Source of the DNA: Adhaeribacter_A terreus
GTDB lineage: Bacteria > Bacteroidota > Bacteroidia > Cytophagales > Hymenobacteraceae
Reading direction: 5' to 3'
Assembly (NCBI RefSeq): GCF_042657365.1
Contig: NZ_JBHSKT010000002.1
Span: forward strand, 1-64,000
Length of the DNA stretch: 64,000 nt
Both the position numbers and the translations under genes were made by a program. The notes under the pieces are model-generated. The model was not told where the DNA came from, ran no database searches, and worked only from the letters and a program-made list of their open reading frames with translations. This document shows, piece by piece, positions 50,417-59,066 of this stretch. Each line of letters begins with the position of its first letter. Positions within the stretch are counted from its first letter, which is position 1.

Positions 50417-50884
50417 ATGAATTTTTTATCCGGCGAATACGAGTGCAAGCTTGACCCTAAGGGCCGGTTGGTTTTACCTGCGAAGATAAAAGCCAACCTG
50501 CCGGAGGCGTCGGGTAACCAGGTGGTTCTTACCCGCGGGTTTGAGCCATGCCTTGTATTGTACCCAAAACAGGAATGGAAAACCATTTACGACCGGGTAG
50601 CCGCTTTAAATGAATTCAACGAAGAATACCGCCAGTTTCAGCGTAATTTCTTCCGCGGCAATACCGAAATAGAGCTCGATAATACCGGCCGTTTTGTATT
50701 GCCTAAAACCATGCAGCGCTACGCCGATATAGAAAAAGAAGTAATTATTGTGGGTTTGGGAAACCGCGTGGAGATCTGGAATCCGGAGAAATACGAGGAA
50801 TTTTTAATTAAAGACCAGCAGCAATTCTCCAACCTGGCCCAGAAATTCCTCGGCGACCAGCCGGCGGAACAACCTATTATATAA
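50417..50884 (+). CDS. mraZ: Division/cell wall cluster transcriptional regulator MraZ
   Basis: A 155-residue AbrB-fold protein of two repeats: NFLSGEYECKLDPKGRLVLPAKIKANL at the start and IELDNTGRFVLPKTMQRYADI in the second half, each with the DxxGR(L/F)VLP motif. It forms a ring that binds direct GTGGG-type boxes and represses the dcw operon. I chose the ATG at 50417; the TTG 54 nt upstream would add residues unlike the family. It is followed 2 nt later by rsmH. Confidence 0.94.
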   Translation: MNFLSGEYECKLDPKGRLVLPAKIKANLPEASGNQVVLTRGFEPCLVLYPKQEWKTIYDRVAALNEFNEEYRQFQRNFFRGNTEIELDNTGRFVLPKTMQRYADIEKEVIIVGLGNRVEIWNPEKYEEFLIKDQQQFSNLAQKFLGDQPAEQPII

Positions 50885-50886
50885 GT

Positions 50887-51825
50887 ATGGCTTACCACAA
50901 TCCTGTTATGCTCAGCGAGTCGGTGGAAGCCCTCGCTATTCACCCCGCCGGCGTTTATGTAGACGTAACGTTTGGCGGTGGCGGCCATTCCTCCGAGATC
51001 CTGAAACACCTGGAAACCGGTAAACTTTACAGTTTCGACCAGGATTCTGATGCCGAAGAACAAAGCGAAAAACTGGAAGGTCCGAATTTTCAGTTTGTTA
51101 AAGCCAATTTCCGGCACTTAAAGAAGTTTCTGCGGCTTTACGGCGTGAAGCATGTAGATGGCATTCTGGCAGATCTGGGCGTTTCATCACACCAGTTCAA
51201 TACCGCCGAACGTGGTTTTTCCACCCGTTTCGAAGGTCCGCTGGATATGCGCATGGATACCAACGCCCCGCTTTCGGCTAAGGAAATAATCAATACATAC
51301 CCGGAAGAACAGCTGCACAAGATTTTCGGCATGTACGGCGAAGTTAAAAATGCGAAAACTTTAGCCCAGCATATTGTAGCCGCGCGCAGCGGTCAGGAAA
51401 TAAATACCATTGCCGAATTCAAGAAAGCCATAGCCGGCGTTACGCCCAAAGGCAAAGAAAATAAATACCTGGCCCAGGTTTTTCAGGCTTTAAGAATTGA
51501 AGCCAACGACGAACTGAAAGCCCTGGAAGAAATGCTGCTGCAGGCGGCCGAAGTACTGAAACCGGGTGGAAGATTAGTAGTAATTTCTTACCACTCGTTG
51601 GAAGACCGCATGGTAAAGAACTTCTTTCAGAAAGGCAAATTTCACGGTGAAGTAGAAAAAGATTTTTTCGGAAACGAAATTAAACCGCTGGAACCCGTGG
51701 TGCGCAAAGCCTTAACCCCTAGCGCCGAAGAACTGCTGGAAAACAACCGTTCACGCAGCGCCAAACTCAGAATTGCTACCAAAATTGGCGAGCTGAAGTT
51801 TGAAGAAAGCTCTAAAAAACGGTAG
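50887..51825 (+). CDS. rsmH: 16S rRNA (cytosine1402-N4)-methyltransferase
   Basis: A 312-residue SAM-dependent methyltransferase (MraW). Visible are YHNPVMLSESVEAL, VYVDVTFGGGGHSSEIL (SAM loop), GILADLGVSSHQFNTAERGFS, and VISYHSLEDRMVKNFF at the end. The stop (TAG 51823-51825) and last codons (SKKR) lie within a 29-bp element. Confidence 0.96.
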   Translation: MAYHNPVMLSESVEALAIHPAGVYVDVTFGGGGHSSEILKHLETGKLYSFDQDSDAEEQSEKLEGPNFQFVKANFRHLKKFLRLYGVKHVDGILADLGVSSHQFNTAERGFSTRFEGPLDMRMDTNAPLSAKEIINTYPEEQLHKIFGMYGEVKNAKTLAQHIVAARSGQEINTIAEFKKAIAGVTPKGKENKYLAQVFQALRIEANDELKALEEMLLQAAEVLKPGGRLVVISYHSLEDRMVKNFFQKGKFHGEVEKDFFGNEIKPLEPVVRKALTPSAEELLENNRSRSAKLRIATKIGELKFEESSKKR

Positions 51826-51844
51826 GGTTTCCGGGTAAAAAACT
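51816..51844 (+). repeat. 29-bp USS-like element supplying the rsmH stop codon
   Basis: Exact core AAAACGGTA and tail AAAAACT; the TAG is formed at the end of the core. Confidence 0.88.
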
Positions 51845-51854
51845 AAGAAAAAGC

Positions 51855-51877
51855 AAGCGGGAAACCCCCGCTTTTTT
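51855..51877 (+). terminator. Terminator-like hairpin after rsmH
   Basis: AAGCGGG and CCCGCTT pair around a 5-nt loop, followed by six T. It may separate mraZ-rsmH from the rest of the dcw genes or attenuate read-through. Confidence 0.75.
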
Positions 51878-51911
51878 AGGCGATTTAAATTTAAAAAGAA
51901 GAAAATAAATG

Positions 51912-51940
51912 ACTTTTTAAGCTGAAAACACTACCATTTT
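51912..51940 (-). repeat. 29-bp USS-like element
   Basis: Core AAAATGGTA (one change); tail AAAAAGT. Confidence 0.8.
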
Positions 51941-52105
51941 TCCTGTAAATAAAGGCGGAGAATTGCTGGTTTCCGGTGAGGGTAGGAGCTCCCGGAAAAG
52001 AAACGCTCCGGCTTTTGTTCCTGAAATATTCGTTCAGGATGCTGCGCGGAAATAAAACGCCCTTCCCGGTTTTCCGGGGAGGGCTCAGGTAGCAAAAGCA
52101 AGTAT

Positions 52106-52134
52106 AAAACGCTATGGTTTTTGCCCTAAAAAGT
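52106..52134 (+). repeat. 29-bp USS-like element
   Basis: 28 nt before the ftsL-like ATG. Exact core AAAACGCTA and tail AAAAAGT. Confidence 0.88.
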
Positions 52135-52162
52135 AACGCATTGAAATAGATTTTAACCTGAA

Positions 52163-52597
52163 ATGGCTGTAAATACCTTAAAACCGAAACAAAAAGCTGC
52201 ACCGCGCGGCAATACCATGCGGCCTCAGCCCAAGCCGATGGTAGAGGAAACCCCACGGCCGAAGGGTATCAGTATTTTCCAGTTACTGGAGCGTTACACC
52301 AAGATGGACGCCATTTTCCGCGACGGACTGCCGGTAAAATATCTGCCGCAGGTGTTGTTCGGAATGGGCGTGGCGCTTTTTTATATCGGCAATACGCATT
52401 ATGCCGAAAAATCCATCCGGAAAATAGACAAGTTAAAAGTAGAAGCTGAAGATCTGCGCGCCGATTACACCACTCTGAAATCGGATTATATGGAGGCCAG
52501 TAAACAAAGCGAAGTGGCCCGCAACGTGCTGCCTTTAGGGCTTGAAGAAAGTAAAACCCCGCCTTACCAGGTAATTGTAAAAGAAGATGAATATTAA
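52163..52597 (+). CDS. ftsL: FtsL-like cell division protein
   Basis: A 144-residue bitopic protein: basic Pro-rich cytoplasmic N terminus (1-60), one helix (about 61-78, LPQVLFGMGVALFYIGNTHY), then a coiled coil (EKSIRKIDKLKVEAEDLRADYTTLKSDYMEASKQSEVA). Sequence similarity to E. coli FtsL is low, but topology and position between rsmH and ftsI match. It would join FtsQ and FtsB in the divisome. It overlaps the ftsI start by 11 nt. Confidence 0.87.
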   Translation: MAVNTLKPKQKAAPRGNTMRPQPKPMVEETPRPKGISIFQLLERYTKMDAIFRDGLPVKYLPQVLFGMGVALFYIGNTHYAEKSIRKIDKLKVEAEDLRADYTTLKSDYMEASKQSEVARNVLPLGLEESKTPPYQVIVKEDEY

Positions 52598-54692
52598 GAA
52601 ATCCATACTCACACGGGTGCGGGTGGCTTTTTTGCTCATCGCCCTTTTCGCCTTTGCCATTATTGTAAAGGTTGGCCGCATCCAGTTTGCCGACGGTAAT
52701 AAATGGAAAGCCATTGAGCGCGAGCGCCGTTTTGTATACCAGCCGGTTTACGCCACGCGCGGCAATATTTTTTCCGATAACGAAAGTATTCTCGCTACGT
52801 CTTTGCCTTTCTACCGCGTAGCCTTCGATCCCAGCATTGCCGATAAAAAGATCTTCGACGAAAAAATAGATTCGCTGGCCATGCTGCTTTCGCGTTTCTA
52901 CCAGGATAAATCGGCCGAAGAATATAAGCGTAAAATTAAAAATGCCCGCCTGAAAGACCGCCGTTATGTGCGTTTGAATAACCGTCAGATCAATTACCAG
53001 GAAAAGAAAATGATGGCGAAATGGCCCATTTTCCGGATCGGTAAAAATAAAGGCGGCGTGATTTTCGAAAAAGTAGATAAGCGTTTCCGGCCATTCGGTA
53101 TGTTGGCGCAGCGTACCATTGGTTTCATTAACGAAGATAAGAACGGTGCTGGTTTAGAATATTCTTACAACAATCAGCTGGCCGGTAAAGACGGTGAAGC
53201 GCTGTTCGAACGCATGGCCGGCGGTAGCAAGCAGGTTTACGATGGCACCGAAGTAAAACCGCTTCCGGGCTATGATGTGAAAACTACCATCGATATCAAT
53301 TTACAGGACGTTGCGGAAAATGCCCTGGAAAAAGCACTTGTTGCGCACGATGCCGAATACGGTTGCGTGGTGCTGATGGAAGTAAAAACCGGCGAAATTA
53401 AAGCCATTGCTAACTTAGGCAGGATTGCCGAAGATGTGTATATGGAAAATTATAACTACGCCGTTGCCAGCCAGGGACTCACCGATCCGGGTTCAACGTT
53501 CAAGCTGGCTTCTATGATGGCCTTGCTCGAAGATTCAGATATTCAATTAAACGACTCGGTAGAAACCGGCAACGGAAAGCAGAAATTCGGTGGGGTAACC
53601 ATGAGCGATTCGAAAGAAGGTGGCTACGGAACTATTACGGTGGAAGATGTTTTTGCGAAATCTTCGAACGTAGGGATTGCCAAGCTCATTGAACAGCAAT
53701 TTGGCAGTCAGCCTCAGAAGTACGTGGAATATCTGCAGAAATTCGGTCTGAATTCTACATTGGGTTTCCAGATGGCCGGCGAAGCAAAACCATACATTAA
53801 AAAACCATCGGACCGCAGCTGGAGCCGTACCACGCTTTCGCGGATGAGCATTGGTTACGAACTGAAAATTTCGCCTTTACAAACGCTTACGCTATATAAC
53901 GCAGTAGCCAATAACGGGGTAAAAGTGCAGCCGATAATTGTAAAGGAAACGCGCAAAGCCGATAAAACGATAGAGCGCTACCAGGCAAAAGTGCTGAACG
54001 AAAAGATCTGTTCCGATGAAACCCTGAAAATGCTGCGTCAGATGATGGAATCGGTAGTAGATCATGGAACCGGCAAGCACGTGAAAAGTCCTGATTACAA
54101 AGTAGCTGGTAAAACCGGTACGTCGCGTAAGATCAAAAACGGGCAATATATTAAAACCTATTCAACCTCGTTTGTTGGTTATTTTCCAGCCGATAATCCG
54201 AAATACAGCTGCATTGTGCTCATAGATAGTCCGCAACGCGCTGCGCAATACGGCGGCGATGTGGCCGCACCGGTTTTCCGGGAACTGGCCGATAAAGCTT
54301 ACGCCCGCGATCTGGCCAGCCATAAACCAATGCATGCCCGCATTACTCCGGATACCAAATCGTTGCCAACGGTGAAAGCCGGTAGCCAGGATGAATTGAT
54401 CATGATCTGTAACCGACTGGGAATCAGTAATCATCCGGTGGCCGGTGCGCTGGAAGATGAATGGGTGAAAGCCGATTCGCAGAACCGCTCTTATAATTTT
54501 AAACCGAATAAAGTGCTGACGAACCGTGTGCCGGACGTAACCGGCATGACCATTCGCGATGCGCTTTATTTATTAGGGAACCAGGGCCTGAAGATCCGTA
54601 AACTCGGAAATTCGGGCCGTGTGCAGAGCCAGTCGTTGCCGGCAGGTTCTCCTATTCAGAAAGGAAGTATCATTACCATAACCGTAAGCTAA
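52587..54692 (+). CDS. ftsI: Penicillin-binding protein 3 (FtsI/SpoVD type) with PASTA domain
   Basis: A 701-residue class B PBP, the septal transpeptidase. N-terminal helix (about 10-30), dimerisation domain (RGNIFSDNESILATSLPFYRVAFDP), and transpeptidase domain with the catalytic SxxK (GSTFKLASM), SxN (SSNVG) and KTGT (AGKTGTSRK) motifs. A C-terminal PASTA domain (about 645-701, VPDVTGMTIRDALYLLGNQGLKI) is present, as in SpoVD and many Bacteroidota homologues. It overlaps ftsL and murE. Confidence 0.95.
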   Translation: MNIKKSILTRVRVAFLLIALFAFAIIVKVGRIQFADGNKWKAIERERRFVYQPVYATRGNIFSDNESILATSLPFYRVAFDPSIADKKIFDEKIDSLAMLLSRFYQDKSAEEYKRKIKNARLKDRRYVRLNNRQINYQEKKMMAKWPIFRIGKNKGGVIFEKVDKRFRPFGMLAQRTIGFINEDKNGAGLEYSYNNQLAGKDGEALFERMAGGSKQVYDGTEVKPLPGYDVKTTIDINLQDVAENALEKALVAHDAEYGCVVLMEVKTGEIKAIANLGRIAEDVYMENYNYAVASQGLTDPGSTFKLASMMALLEDSDIQLNDSVETGNGKQKFGGVTMSDSKEGGYGTITVEDVFAKSSNVGIAKLIEQQFGSQPQKYVEYLQKFGLNSTLGFQMAGEAKPYIKKPSDRSWSRTTLSRMSIGYELKISPLQTLTLYNAVANNGVKVQPIIVKETRKADKTIERYQAKVLNEKICSDETLKMLRQMMESVVDHGTGKHVKSPDYKVAGKTGTSRKIKNGQYIKTYSTSFVGYFPADNPKYSCIVLIDSPQRAAQYGGDVAAPVFRELADKAYARDLASHKPMHARITPDTKSLPTVKAGSQDELIMICNRLGISNHPVAGALEDEWVKADSQNRSYNFKPNKVLTNRVPDVTGMTIRDALYLLGNQGLKIRKLGNSGRVQSQSLPAGSPIQKGSIITITVS

Positions 54693-56167
54693 TGCCAAAC
54701 CTGTCGATTCTCCTAAAAGGAAATCCGGAAATAATTCAGGTACTCGGCAATGCCGAAACCGATATTCAAAGCCTCACCATGGATTCGCGTAAAGCGGCCC
54801 CGGGTGTGGCTTTCTTCGCTCTACGCGGCGTACAAGCCGATGGCCATCAATTTATTCCGCAGGCAATAGCTGCCGGCGCCTCCGCAATTATCTGCGAAAC
54901 GCTACCCGAAAACGCCGAGAAACTCGCGGTAAACGCTATCCTTATCCAGGTAAAAAGTGCTGCCGCGGCCATGGGTTTTATGGCTTCCGCTTTCTACGGC
55001 GAACCTTCTAAAAAACTGAAACTGGTTGGTGTAACCGGTACCAACGGAAAAACCACCTGCGTAACGTTGCTGCATAAACTTTTCCGGGAACTGGGTTATT
55101 CGGTGGGTTTGCTTTCTACGGTGCAGAACCAGATAAACGAAGCAATTATTCCGGCTACGCATACTACGCCCGATGCCATTACGCTGAACAAACTGTTGGC
55201 CGATATGGTGAAAGTTGGTTGCACGCACTGCTTCATGGAAGTGAGTTCGCACGCACTGGTGCAGCACCGTGTTACTGGTTTAGAATTCAAAGGTGCCATT
55301 TTTACCAACATTACGCACGACCATTTAGATTATCACGGCACGTTCGACGAATACATCAAAGCCAAAAAATTATTCTTCGATAACCTGAATAAAAAAGCTT
55401 TCGCGCTGGTAAACGCCGACGATAAACGTGGCGCGGTAATGCTGCAGAATACCAAAGCCGAAACGCACGAATATTCCTTAAGAAAAGCCACCGAATTCAA
55501 AGCGCGCCTGCTCGATAATTCCATTCAGGGTTTGCACCTGGAAATTGACGGCCACGAAATTCTGTTCCGTTTGATCGGCACGTTCAACGCTTACAACATT
55601 CTGGCAGTTTATGGCGCGGCGGTACTTTTAGGCGAAGATAAAACCGAAGTGCTGACTGTGCTTTCGAACCTGACTTCTGCCGCCGGTCGCTTCGATTATT
55701 TAATTTCTGATTCGCACATTACCGGCATTGTAGATTACGCGCACACGCCCGATGCTTTGGAAAACGTGTTGAGTACCATTCAGCAAATAAGAAAACCGGA
55801 GCAGAAAATAATTACCGTAGTAGGTTGCGGCGGAAACCGCGATGCAGCCAAACGCCCGGTTATGGCCGAAATTGCCTGCAAATTCAGTGATCGTATTTTG
55901 CTTACTTCCGATAATCCGCGCGATGAAGAACCGCAGGAAATTCTGAACCAGATGCAGGCCGGCGTAAAACCAACGGAGCTGAAAAAAACGCTATCGATTG
56001 TAGACCGAAAAGAGGCCATTAAAACGGCGATTGCGCTGGCAGATGCAAATGATATTATTCTGGTTGCCGGCAAAGGCCACGAAACCTACCAGGAAGTAAA
56101 AGGCCAGCGGTCGCCCTTCGACGATAAGCAGGTGCTACGTGAAATGTTCAGCTTGCTGGGAAAATAA
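54692..56167 (+). CDS. murE: UDP-MurNAc-L-Ala-D-Glu:meso-DAP ligase
   Basis: A 491-residue Mur ligase. ATP-binding GVTGTNGKTTCVTLL near residue 111, the TTPDAITLN and EVSSHALVQHRV segments, and the DNPR specificity motif (LLTSDNPRDEEPQEIL) that points to meso-diaminopimelate. The start shares one base with the ftsI stop (TAATG). Two coding copies of the 29-bp element are present. Confidence 0.95.
   Translation: MPNLSILLKGNPEIIQVLGNAETDIQSLTMDSRKAAPGVAFFALRGVQADGHQFIPQAIAAGASAIICETLPENAEKLAVNAILIQVKSAAAAMGFMASAFYGEPSKKLKLVGVTGTNGKTTCVTLLHKLFRELGYSVGLLSTVQNQINEAIIPATHTTPDAITLNKLLADMVKVGCTHCFMEVSSHALVQHRVTGLEFKGAIFTNITHDHLDYHGTFDEYIKAKKLFFDNLNKKAFALVNADDKRGAVMLQNTKAETHEYSLRKATEFKARLLDNSIQGLHLEIDGHEILFRLIGTFNAYNILAVYGAAVLLGEDKTEVLTVLSNLTSAAGRFDYLISDSHITGIVDYAHTPDALENVLSTIQQIRKPEQKIITVVGCGGNRDAAKRPVMAEIACKFSDRILLTSDNPRDEEPQEILNQMQAGVKPTELKKTLSIVDRKEAIKTAIALADANDIILVAGKGHETYQEVKGQRSPFDDKQVLREMFSLLGK
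54930..54958 (+). repeat. 29-bp USS-like element, weaker copy
   Basis: Inside murE. Core TAAACGCTA (one change); tail AAAAAGT. Confidence 0.55.
55985..56013 (+). repeat. 29-bp USS-like element, weaker copy
   Basis: Inside murE. Exact core AAAACGCTA; tail GAAAAGA. Confidence 0.5.
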
Positions 56168-56258
56168 ATTGTTAAATGGTTTAATTGTTAAATGGTTGTT
56201 TTTCAAGTTTTAACTGAAAACAATTTAGCCATTCAGCAATGCAACAACTAAAATAAAA

Positions 56259-57482
56259 ATGCTCTACTACCTATTCGACTATTTAGATAAAGCTTACAAC
56301 ATTCCCGGGGTAGGCGTTTTTCAATACATTTCCTTCCGGGCTGGCGCAGCTACGTTGGTTTCGTTGCTCATTGCCATGATCTTTGGTGGCAAGCTGATCG
56401 AAGTTTTGCGCAAAATGCAGGTTGGCGAAAGCATTCGTGATCTGGGTTTGCAGGGGCAGATGGAGAAAAAAGGTACCCCAACCATGGGTGGTTTTATCAT
56501 TCTGGCGGCCATCTTAATTCCAACGTTATTATTCGCAAAGCTTCACAATACCTACATTATTCTGATGCTGGTTTCAACGATCTGGCTTGGTGTTATTGGT
56601 TTCCTGGACGATTATATCAAGGTTTTTAAGAAAAATAAAGAAGGGCTTGCCGGTCGGTTTAAAATTATCGGGCAGGTTGGTTTGGGTTTAATTGTTGGTT
56701 GCACGCTCTTTTTCTCCGAAGATGTTACCGTTCGCCAGTATATTACAGCCAAAGGTGCGGCAGCGGCCGACGCTGTTTCTTCCGTTTCCTATCACGATGT
56801 GCGCAAAATGGTAACTACTATTCCGTTTGCGAAAAATAATGAGCTTGACTACCATAAATTATTCAGCTTTGCCAGTCCGGTTATGGGTTCGTATGCACGT
56901 TTCCTTTACATCCCGTTGGTGATCATCATTATTACGGCTGTTTCAAATGGGGCGAATATTACGGACGGTATTGATGGTTTAGCGGCCGGAACTTCCGCTA
57001 TTATTGGGATAACCCTGGCAATTTTTGCCTGGATCTCGGGCAACACCATTTTTGCCGATTACCTGAACGTAATGTTCATACCGAATACCGGCGAGCTGGT
57101 AATTTTTTGTACGGCTTTTGTGGGAGCGTGTGTCGGGTTTTTGTGGTATAATTCGTATCCGGCACAGGTTTTTATGGGCGATACCGGTAGTTTATCCATT
57201 GGTGGCATTATTGCGGTACTGGCCCTGATTCTGCGCAAAGAGCTTTTAATTCCTGTACTCTGCGGCATTTTCCTGATCGAAAATTTATCGGTGATGCTAC
57301 AGGTAAGCTACTTTAAATACACTAAAAAGAAATACGGCGAAGGCAGAAGGATTTTCAAAATGAGCCCGCTGCACCACCATTACCAGAAAAGCGGTTACCA
57401 CGAAGCCAAGATCGTTTCCCGTTTCTGGATCGTGGGTATTATGCTGGCCACCATTACGCTGGTAACGCTGAAATTACGGTAG
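56259..57482 (+). CDS. mraY: Phospho-MurNAc-pentapeptide translocase
   Basis: A 407-residue polytopic transferase that makes lipid I at the inner face of the membrane. Family marks: GTPTMGGFIILAAI, FLDDYIKVFKKNKEGLAGRFKIIGQ, ANITDGIDGLAAGTS (catalytic Asp), VFMGDTGSLSIGG, and FKMSPLHHHYQKSGY near the end. The length is slightly longer than in E. coli because of a loop at about 145-200. It lies 91 nt after murE, across a stretch of TTGTTAAATGG repeats. Confidence 0.95.
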   Translation: MLYYLFDYLDKAYNIPGVGVFQYISFRAGAATLVSLLIAMIFGGKLIEVLRKMQVGESIRDLGLQGQMEKKGTPTMGGFIILAAILIPTLLFAKLHNTYIILMLVSTIWLGVIGFLDDYIKVFKKNKEGLAGRFKIIGQVGLGLIVGCTLFFSEDVTVRQYITAKGAAAADAVSSVSYHDVRKMVTTIPFAKNNELDYHKLFSFASPVMGSYARFLYIPLVIIIITAVSNGANITDGIDGLAAGTSAIIGITLAIFAWISGNTIFADYLNVMFIPNTGELVIFCTAFVGACVGFLWYNSYPAQVFMGDTGSLSIGGIIAVLALILRKELLIPVLCGIFLIENLSVMLQVSYFKYTKKKYGEGRRIFKMSPLHHHYQKSGYHEAKIVSRFWIVGIMLATITLVTLKLR

Positions 57483-57604
57483 TTTCGTTCACTGAAAATT
57501 ACCCTAAATGAAATTACGGCCTGCAAGCAAATGCTGCAGGGTTTTATAAAATACTATCGGGGTTTAAGAAATTCGAACAACGAATAACGAACAATTGCAA
57601 AAAA

Positions 57605-58945
57605 ATGAAAATAGCAGTTTTAGGTTCCGGAGAAAGTGGCGTAGGTGCGGCGCTGTTAGCGAAAGCAAAAGGCTACGACGTTTTTGTTTCGGATATGGGC
57701 CAGATCAAGCCGGAATACCGCGAGCAATTAGAGCATGCCGGCATTTCGTTTGAAGAAGGTACGCATACCGAAAGCCTGATCCTGGATGCTACTGAAATTG
57801 TGAAAAGCCCCGGAATTCCGGAAAAAGCTCCTTTGATCAAAGCAGCACACGCCAAAGGAATTCCTGTTATTTCTGAGATCGAATTTGCGGCGCGTTACAG
57901 CAAAGCGAAATTCGTTTGCATTACCGGCACCAACGGCAAAACCACCACCACGCTTTTAACTTATCATTTGCTAAAAAGCGCCGGTTTGAACGTAGGTCTG
58001 GCCGGAAACATTGGTATAAGCCTTGCAAAACAGGTAACTGAAGATGCGTTCGATTATTATGTACTGGAGTTGAGCAGTTTTCAGCTTGATAATATGTACC
58101 GTTTTCGAGCGCACATTGCGGTTTTGCTTAACATTACGCCCGACCACCTGGACCGCTACGAATACAAAATGGAAAACTACGCGGCTTCGAAATTACGTGT
58201 AACCCAAAACCAGCTCGAAGGCGATTATTTTATTTACAACCAGGAAGATCCGCTTATCGCGCAATTCTTTAGAGCGGCAGTTTTTGCGGGCCAAACCATA
58301 CCGTTTTCTTTAGAGAAACACCCACATAGCAAAGTCTGGTTCGAAGGTAAAAATGTGGTTATGGGTTTTGCGCCTCAAAACCCTACCGTTTCTACCGAAA
58401 AGTCGCCTTTAATTGGCAAGCACAATCAATATAATTCCCTGGCTGCTATTTCGGTGGCGAAGCTTTTAGGCCTTTCTGAAAACCAGATCGAAACGGCTTT
58501 GGCAACTTTTAAAAATGCGGAGCACCGTTTGCAGAAGATCGGCGAAAAAGATGGCGTGCTGTATATTAACGATTCTAAAGCCACGAACGTGGAAGCGGTT
58601 TGGTTTGCGCTCGAAGGTATTAAACAACCTATTGTCTGGATTGCCGGCGGCGTAGATAAAGGCAACGACTACGAAACCCTGAAGCCATTTGCCAAAGACC
58701 GGATCAAGGCGTTGATCTGCCTGGGAGCCGACAATGAAAAACTGAAGATTTCTTTCGGGGGCATTATTCCGGAAATTAAAGAAACGCAACGTGTAGAAGA
58801 AGCTGTGGAAATGGCAAAAACCTTAGCCGGCAGCGGCGATGTGGTATTGCTTTCGCCGGCCTGCGCCAGCTTCGATCTTTTTAATAATTACGAACACCGC
58901 GGCCACCGTTTTATGGAAGCCGTGCGGGAAATAGCTTTGAAATAA
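57605..58945 (+). CDS. murD: UDP-MurNAc-L-Ala:D-Glu ligase
   Basis: A 446-residue Mur ligase with the ATP loop FVCITGTNGKTTTTLL near residue 103, LGLAGNIG-like GLNVGLAGNIGISL, NITPDHLDRY, and the C-terminal HRLQKIGEKDGVLYINDSKATNVEA and IAGGVDKGNDY segments. It adds D-glutamate to UDP-MurNAc-L-alanine. The 122-nt gap upstream has no clear features. Confidence 0.95.
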   Translation: MKIAVLGSGESGVGAALLAKAKGYDVFVSDMGQIKPEYREQLEHAGISFEEGTHTESLILDATEIVKSPGIPEKAPLIKAAHAKGIPVISEIEFAARYSKAKFVCITGTNGKTTTTLLTYHLLKSAGLNVGLAGNIGISLAKQVTEDAFDYYVLELSSFQLDNMYRFRAHIAVLLNITPDHLDRYEYKMENYAASKLRVTQNQLEGDYFIYNQEDPLIAQFFRAAVFAGQTIPFSLEKHPHSKVWFEGKNVVMGFAPQNPTVSTEKSPLIGKHNQYNSLAAISVAKLLGLSENQIETALATFKNAEHRLQKIGEKDGVLYINDSKATNVEAVWFALEGIKQPIVWIAGGVDKGNDYETLKPFAKDRIKALICLGADNEKLKISFGGIIPEIKETQRVEEAVEMAKTLAGSGDVVLLSPACASFDLFNNYEHRGHRFMEAVREIALK

Positions 58946-58963
58946 GCGTTGAAAAAAGTTGAA

Positions 58964-59030
58964 AGTTATGAGTTCAAAGTTTAAATTGATTTTTGCTCAA
59001 CGCATAACTTTTAACTCTTAACTCATAACT
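58964..59030. repeat. Inverted repeat upstream of ftsW
   Basis: AGTTATGAGTT (58964-58974) and AACTCATAACT (59020-59030) are a perfect 11-bp inverted pair with a 45-nt AT-rich loop. Between and beyond are variants of TTAACTCTTAACTCA. Confidence 0.65.
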
Positions 59031-59037
59031 GAATAAA

Positions 59038-59066
59038 AAAACGGTAGCAAAACTGGAGGAAAAAGT
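59038..59066 (+). repeat. 29-bp USS-like element abutting the ftsW start codon
   Basis: Exact core AAAACGGTA and tail AAAAAGT; it ends at the base before the ATG. Its spacer has GGAGG at a suitable distance to act as ribosome-binding site. Confidence 0.82.

Larger units (their letters stand above)
51826..52162. other. Gap inside the dcw cluster (rsmH to ftsL)
   Basis: This 337-nt interval holds a terminator-like hairpin, two further 29-bp elements, and a second hairpin (GCCCTTCCCGG / CCGGGGAGGGC, loop TTTT, 52059-52084). No gene is seen. It is unusual for an interval in this otherwise compact cluster. Confidence 0.6.
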
